Below, piece by piece: positions 59,848 to 64,000 of a stretch of DNA of 64,000 bases. Position 1 is the stretch's first letter; each line of letters opens with the position of its first letter. Origin of the DNA: Vreelandella neptunia (GTDB lineage Bacteria; Pseudomonadota; Gammaproteobacteria; Pseudomonadales; Halomonadaceae); assembly GCF_022489065.1 (NCBI RefSeq), contig NZ_JAKVTW010000002.1, positions 310,001 to 374,000 of the forward strand, given 5' to 3'. Both the position numbers and the translations under genes were made by a program. The notes beneath the pieces are model-generated. The model was not told the DNA's origin. It saw only the letters and a program-made list of their open reading frames with translations, and searched no databases.

Positions 59848-62409
59848 TTAGATCAGGTCTCGCCACTGATACAACAGCGCGAGCGCTTCTCGCGGCGTTA
59901 AACCATCCATATCGACATTTTCCAATGCCTCCACCACCGGGTGCGGCGCGGCTGCAAACAGGTCGTTTTGCTGGGGAGCTGTTCGCGGCGCTTGCGCTGT
60001 GTTATCTACATCGCGCTGCTCCAGGCTCATCAGCTTCTCGCGGGCCCGTTTAATCACATGGCCAGGTACGCCCGCTAATTGAGCGACCTGCAAACCGTAA
60101 CTCTGGCTAGCCGGGCCTGCTTCAATGCGGTGCATAAATACAATACTATCGCCGTGTTCGGTGGCCGTTAGGTGGATGTTGGCGACGCCTTCAGTGTGCT
60201 CGGGCAGCGCCGTCATCTCAAAGTAGTGCGTTGCAAAAAGGGTTAATGCACGCCCCTTGGCGAGATGCTCTGCACTTGCCCAGGCTAGCGATAGTCCGTC
60301 AAAGGTGCTGGTGCCGCGGCCAATTTCATCCATCAAGATCAAGCTTTGCTGGGTAGCGTTGTGCAGAATATTTGCGGTTTCGGTCATCTCAACCATAAAC
60401 GTTGAGCGGCCGCCTGCCAGATCATCCGACGAGCCAATGCGGGTAAATATCCGATCCAGCGGGCCGATCTCAGCGGCATCGGCGGGCACAAAGCTACCGC
60501 AGTGGGCGAGTAGGGCGATGAGCGCCGTCTGGCGCATATAGGTTGATTTACCGCCCATGTTGGGCCCGGTAATAATCAGCATATGCCGGTCAGGGTTGAG
60601 CGTCACATCATTAGGCACAAAAGGCGTTTCGCTGACCTGCTCAACCACCGGGTGCCGTCCCGCCTCAATATGAATACCAGTGGTGTCACTGAGCGTGGGA
60701 CGAACCCAGCTCAGCGCCTCGGCGCGTTCGGCAAACGCGCACAGTACGTCCAGTTCCGCCAGCGCTTGCGAGGTACTCTGCAGCGCATGAAGGCTTGCGT
60801 TGAGATCGCTCAGCAGGCGGTCATAAAGCCATTTTTCACGGGTCAGCGCGCGAGATTTGGCGGAGAGTGCCTTATCTTCAAACTCTTTGAGTTCAGGAAT
60901 AATAAACCGCTCGGCGTTTTTAAGCGTTTGGCGGCGAATATAGTCAGCGGGCGCCTGCTGGGCTTGGGAGCGGGGCAGCTCAATAAAGTAGCCGTGTACA
61001 CGGTTATAGCCGACTTTAAGGTTGGCAAGCCCAGTGCGTTCGCGCTCACGAAGCTCTAGTTGAATCAGATAGTCGCCCGCATTTTCGGCCATGCCGCGGT
61101 GTTCATCGAGTTCTGAGTCGAAGCCATCGGCAATCACGCCACCATCGCGGATCACCACCGGCGGGTTTTCGACCAGCGCACGGCTAAGCATATCGGCCAT
61201 TTCCGGGTAGGGGCGAATATGCGGGCGCAGGTTGTCCAGCGCGCTGCCGCTCTCTACCTCGCTGAGCTGCTGCTCCAACTCAGGGAGTGTCTCCAGTGCA
61301 TCGCGCAGGCGCGCCAAATCGCGCGGGCGGGCGCTGTAGAGAGCAACGCGGGCCAGTATACGCTCCACATCACCCACGGCGCTTAACGTCTCGCGCAGCG
61401 GCATATAGGCCGCATCCAGGCTTAACAACGCTACGCCTGCATGGCGGGCCTGGACGATCTCGCGCTGGCGCAAGGGTCGGTTGAGCCAACGCTTAAGCAG
61501 TCGTGAACCCATGGCAGTGGTGCAGGTATCCAGCACGCTGGCCAGGGTGTTGTCGCTGCTGCCGCCAAGGTTGATATCAATTTCCAGATTACGTCGGCTG
61601 GCGGCGTCGATCACCACGGCATCGTCGCGGTTCTCAACGCTGATCGCGGTCACGTGAGGCAGGCGCGAGCGCTGAGTGTCCCGGGCGTAATCGATCAGCA
61701 CGCCGGCGGCAATCAGCGCAGTGGTTAAGTGCGCACAGCCAAAGCCGCGTAAATCCTGCACTTCAAACTGGTCGCACAGGCTGCGGGTGGCGCTCTCCAG
61801 GTCAAACAGCCACTCGCCCTGGCGGCGCAGGCTGCGTTTTTGCGACCAGGCATCGGGTAGCGTTAGGCTTTCGGGCACCAGCAGCTCAGCAGGGGAGAGA
61901 CGAGTAAGCTCGGCGAGCATTTCCGCTTCGCTTTCCACTTCGAGTACGTTGAAGCGGCCGCTGGAGAGCTCCAGCCACGCAAGGCCCCAGCTCTCTTTGC
62001 CGGGGGAAACGGAGACCAGCACATTGTCGCGACGCGCATCCAGCAGCGCTTCATCGTGGAGCGTGCCTGGGGTGACGATCCGCACCACCTGGCGGTCAAC
62101 GGGCCCTTTGCTGGTGGCGGGGTCGCCAATCTGTTCGCAAATCGCGACTGACTCGCCGCCAGCGACCAATCGCGCTAGGTAGCCTTCAGCGCTATGGTAA
62201 GGTACCCCCGCCATTGGGATTGGCTTCCCGCCCGACTGCCCACGTTGGGTAAGCGTAATATCCAACAGCGCGGCGGCGCGCTTGGCGTCGTCAAAGAATA
62301 ATTCGTAAAAATCCCCCATGCGGTAGAACAGCAGTACCTCGGGGTGTTCACGTTTGATCTTTAAGTATTGCGTGATCATTGGCGTGTTGGGGGGTATAGC
62401 CTGTGACAT
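59848..62409 (-). CDS. mutS: DNA mismatch repair protein MutS
   Basis: This 853-residue mismatch sensor has the N-terminal mismatch-binding domain with the Phe-x-Glu motif in [14 protein letters not shown], connector and lever domains, and the ATPase with [19 protein letters not shown] (Walker A), [16 protein letters not shown] (Walker B) and [13 protein letters not shown]-terminal tail ends in a helix-rich dimer/tetramer segment ([15 protein letters not shown]). It is divergent from pncC, with an 86-base gap. Confidence 0.97.
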   Translation of the reverse strand: MSQAIPPNTPMITQYLKIKREHPEVLLFYRMGDFYELFFDDAKRAAALLDITLTQRGQSGGKPIPMAGVPYHSAEGYLARLVAGGESVAICEQIGDPATSKGPVDRQVVRIVTPGTLHDEALLDARRDNVLVSVSPGKESWGLAWLELSSGRFNVLEVESEAEMLAELTRLSPAELLVPESLTLPDAWSQKRSLRRQGEWLFDLESATRSLCDQFEVQDLRGFGCAHLTTALIAAGVLIDYARDTQRSRLPHVTAISVENRDDAVVIDAASRRNLEIDINLGGSSDNTLASVLDTCTTAMGSRLLKRWLNRPLRQREIVQARHAGVALLSLDAAYMPLRETLSAVGDVERILARVALYSARPRDLARLRDALETLPELEQQLSEVESGSALDNLRPHIRPYPEMADMLSRALVENPPVVIRDGGVIADGFDSELDEHRGMAENAGDYLIQLELRERERTGLANLKVGYNRVHGYFIELPRSQAQQAPADYIRRQTLKNAERFIIPELKEFEDKALSAKSRALTREKWLYDRLLSDLNASLHALQSTSQALAELDVLCAFAERAEALSWVRPTLSDTTGIHIEAGRHPVVEQVSETPFVPNDVTLNPDRHMLIITGPNMGGKSTYMRQTALIALLAHCGSFVPADAAEIGPLDRIFTRIGSSDDLAGGRSTFMVEMTETANILHNATQQSLILMDEIGRGTSTFDGLSLAWASAEHLAKGRALTLFATHYFEMTALPEHTEGVANIHLTATEHGDSIVFMHRIEAGPASQSYGLQVAQLAGVPGHVIKRAREKLMSLEQRDVDNTAQAPRTAPQQNDLFAAAPHPVVEALENVDMDGLTPREALALLYQWRDLI

Positions 62410-62495
62410 GGGCGTCCTGATTGAGCAATTTCTTTGAGAAAGCTAAACGCAGTATTCTACGCTTAACTGACGACTTACTTGAAGGAGCGACAATA

Positions 62496-63026
62496 GTGCC
62501 CAGCGTATCTAGCCTGAAAAATCTTGATTTAACGCTGTTGGCGCAGCGTTTAGGGCGACTTTGTCAGCAGTTAAATTTAGAAGTGAGCGCCGCGGAGTCA
62601 TGTACAGGGGGAGGCATTGCTAGCGCAATTACCGGCGCGGCGGGTAGCTCTGCCTATTTTACTACCGGCTATGTTACCTATTCTAATGCCGCCAAAACGC
62701 GCTTACTTGGGGTGTCCGAGAGTACTCTGAGCGAACACGGTGCCGTAAGTGAGGCGGTGGTGAAGGCCATGGTGCTGGGCGCCTGTGATGAAAGTGGCGC
62801 AGACTTAGCCGTTGCCGTTAGCGGTGTTGCCGGACCGGATGGAGGGAGTGCAGAAAAACCAGTGGGCACTGTCTGGTTAGCCTGGGGGGGCGCTGCCGAT
62901 CAGCAGGCTGAGTGTTTTCACTATCCCGGTGACCGCCAAGCGGTGCGTGAGCAGGCTGTGCGTCAGGCGTTGGCTGGATTGGTGGCGCGCCTGGATGCTC
63001 AGGCAAAAGCGAGCGAGAAGAAATAA
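62496..63026 (+). CDS. pncC: Nicotinamide-nucleotide amidohydrolase (CinA C-terminal type)
   Basis: This 176-residue enzyme converts nicotinamide mononucleotide to nicotinic acid mononucleotide, recycling a DNA-ligase by-product of NAD. It is the stand-alone CinA C-terminal domain: EVSAAESCTGGGIASAITGAAGSSAYFTTGYVTYSN, HGAVSEAVVKAMVLGA, AVSGVAGPDGGSAEKPVGTVWLAW. The start is the GTG after GAAGGAG; an upstream in-frame codon near 62421 overlaps the mutS control region. Position next to recA is typical. Confidence 0.92.
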   Translation: MPSVSSLKNLDLTLLAQRLGRLCQQLNLEVSAAESCTGGGIASAITGAAGSSAYFTTGYVTYSNAAKTRLLGVSESTLSEHGAVSEAVVKAMVLGACDESGADLAVAVSGVAGPDGGSAEKPVGTVWLAWGGAADQQAECFHYPGDRQAVREQAVRQALAGLVARLDAQAKASEKK

Positions 63027-63145
63027 CTTTTAGAAACGGGCGTAGAAAAGCGGGCACAGAAAACGGTCGTAAAAAGATGCGTAAAAAAATAGTTGTGAGA
63101 AAGCGTGATCAAGGATTTGTTTACGGCGCAATCTTTGGCATACTA

Positions 63146-63161
63146 CTGGGTAATTATACAG
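63146..63161. promoter_or_regulatory. LexA (SOS) box of recA
   Basis: CTGGGTAATTATACAG fits CTG-N10-CAG and ends 21 bases before the recA ATG. A TTGGCA hexamer lies just upstream. It implies LexA control of recA. Confidence 0.8.
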
Positions 63162-63182
63162 CTTGTTATGAGGAATCTCTGA

Positions 63183-64000
63183 ATGGCTCAGGATGACAAC
63201 CGCACGAAAGCGCTAAACGCTGCACTTACCCAAATCGACCGTCAGTTCGGCAAGGGCACCGTCATGCGTCTTGGCGACGCACCGCGTGTGGTGATGCCGT
63301 CGGTTTCCACTGGCTCGTTAGGGCTTGATATCGCCCTTGGCATTGGCGGCCTGCCGTTTGGTCGTGTTTGCGAAATCTTCGGCCCGGAATCATCGGGTAA
63401 AACGACCTTGACCCTTTCGGTGATTGCTCAAGCGCAGAAGCAGGGCAAAGTATGTGCCTTCGTTGATGCCGAGCACGCGCTAGACCCCAGCTACGCTGAA
63501 AAACTGGGCGTTAACCTGGATGACTTGCTGGTTTCCCAGCCAGACACCGGTGAGCAGGCGCTGGAAATTACCGACATGCTGGTACGCTCCGGCGGTGTTG
63601 ACGTCATCGTTATTGACTCTGTCGCAGCGTTGACCCCCCGCGCTGAAATCGAAGGCGAAATGGGTGACTCCCACGTTGGTTTGCAGGCGCGTTTGATGTC
63701 GCAGGCGCTGCGTAAAATCACTGGTAATATCAAAAACGCCAACTGCCTGGTGATTTTCATTAACCAGATCCGCATGAAGATCGGCGTTATGTTTGGTAGC
63801 CCTGAAACCACCACGGGCGGCAACGCACTGAAGTTCTATGCCAGTGTGCGTCTGGATATTCGGCGTACCGGTTCGGTGAAAGTTGGCGATGAAGTTACCG
63901 GCAACGAAACCCGCGTGAAAGTAGTTAAAAACAAGGTGGCACCGCCATTTCGTCAGGCTGAATTCCAGATTCTCTACGGCAAGGGTATCTACCATGCAGG
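63183..64000 (+). CDS. recA: Recombinase RecA, 5' part
   Basis: The first 272 codons of recA run off the right edge. The protein binds single-stranded DNA, performs strand exchange and triggers LexA self-cleavage. Visible are [11 protein letters not shown], the Walker [111 protein letters not shown] ribosome binding site precedes the ATG. The LexA box upstream supports SOS control. Confidence 0.98.
   Translation, partial: MAQDDNRTKALNAALTQIDRQFGKGTVMRLGDAPRVVMPSVSTGSLGLDIALGIGGLPFGRVCEIFGPESSGKTTLTLSVIAQAQKQGKVCAFVDAEHALDPSYAEKLGVNLDDLLVSQPDTGEQALEITDMLVRSGGVDVIVIDSVAALTPRAEIEGEMGDSHVGLQARLMSQALRKITGNIKNANCLVIFINQIRMKIGVMFGSPETTTGGNALKFYASVRLDIRRTGSVKVGDEVTGNETRVKVVKNKVAPPFRQAEFQILYGKGIYHA

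Overview
The window looks like a chromosome segment of a gammaproteobacterium of the Halomonas type (family Halomonadaceae). This is inferred from gene order and protein style: ponA/mrcA divergent from pilMNOPQ-aroKB, then gltBD, pyrG-kdsA-eno, and fdxA-mutS-pncC-recA. Most genes are GC-rich. One long gene at 4.4-7.9 kb is clearly AT-rich and looks acquired. No tRNA, rRNA, CRISPR array, transposase or integrase gene was seen.

Bases 1-9,440 are an accessory, defence-rich region. A Wadjet/MksBEFG-like SMC operon enters from the left edge in the order SMC, MukE-like, MukF-like kleisin, Toprim nuclease; all three junctions are 4-base stop/start overlaps. It converges on a 1186-residue SIR2-domain protein that resembles NAD-depleting anti-phage sirtuins. 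Beyond that lies a decayed stretch with short repeats and one attC-like site.

Bases 9,500-18,000 are a patchwork of small genes (GNATs, nitrilase, LysE exporter, rhodanese/FtrA pair, rnz, FrnE-like DsbA) interleaved with toxin-antitoxin genes: an orphan higA, an intact higBA, an intact ccdAB, a higA scrap and a truncated antitoxin. Three of these sit beside partial copies of neighbouring genes (the rnz head, the rnz tail, a lipoprotein tail), which points to repeated recombination with divergent alleles.

Bases 18,000-31,400 carry housekeeping and metabolic genes: a TauE-type permease, a secreted MetX-like hydrolase, a PD-(D/E)XK protein, a Ubi hydroxylase, a sirtuin deacetylase, 3-methyladenine glycosylase, SelO, SOS-controlled dinB, a GabT-type aminotransferase and a GGDEF/EAL pair. 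Bases 31,500-38,900 form a likely glutarate module: a class III CoA-transferase, glutaryl-CoA dehydrogenase, a CsiR-like GntR regulator and a divergent TAXI-type TRAP transporter.

Bases 38,900-58,850 are core genes: PBP1A, the type IV pilus alignment complex and secretin, shikimate genes, glutamate synthase, CTP synthase, KDO-8-P synthase and enolase. Between eno and fdxA is a roughly 510-base gap. It holds a GGA-rich, terminator-ended small RNA of the RsmZ/CsrB kind, preceded by a perfect GacA box (TGTAAG-N6-CTTACA) about 180 bases upstream of the predicted start. This is the clearest unlabelled regulatory system in the window. The right end carries fdxA, mutS, pncC and a LexA-boxed, truncated recA.
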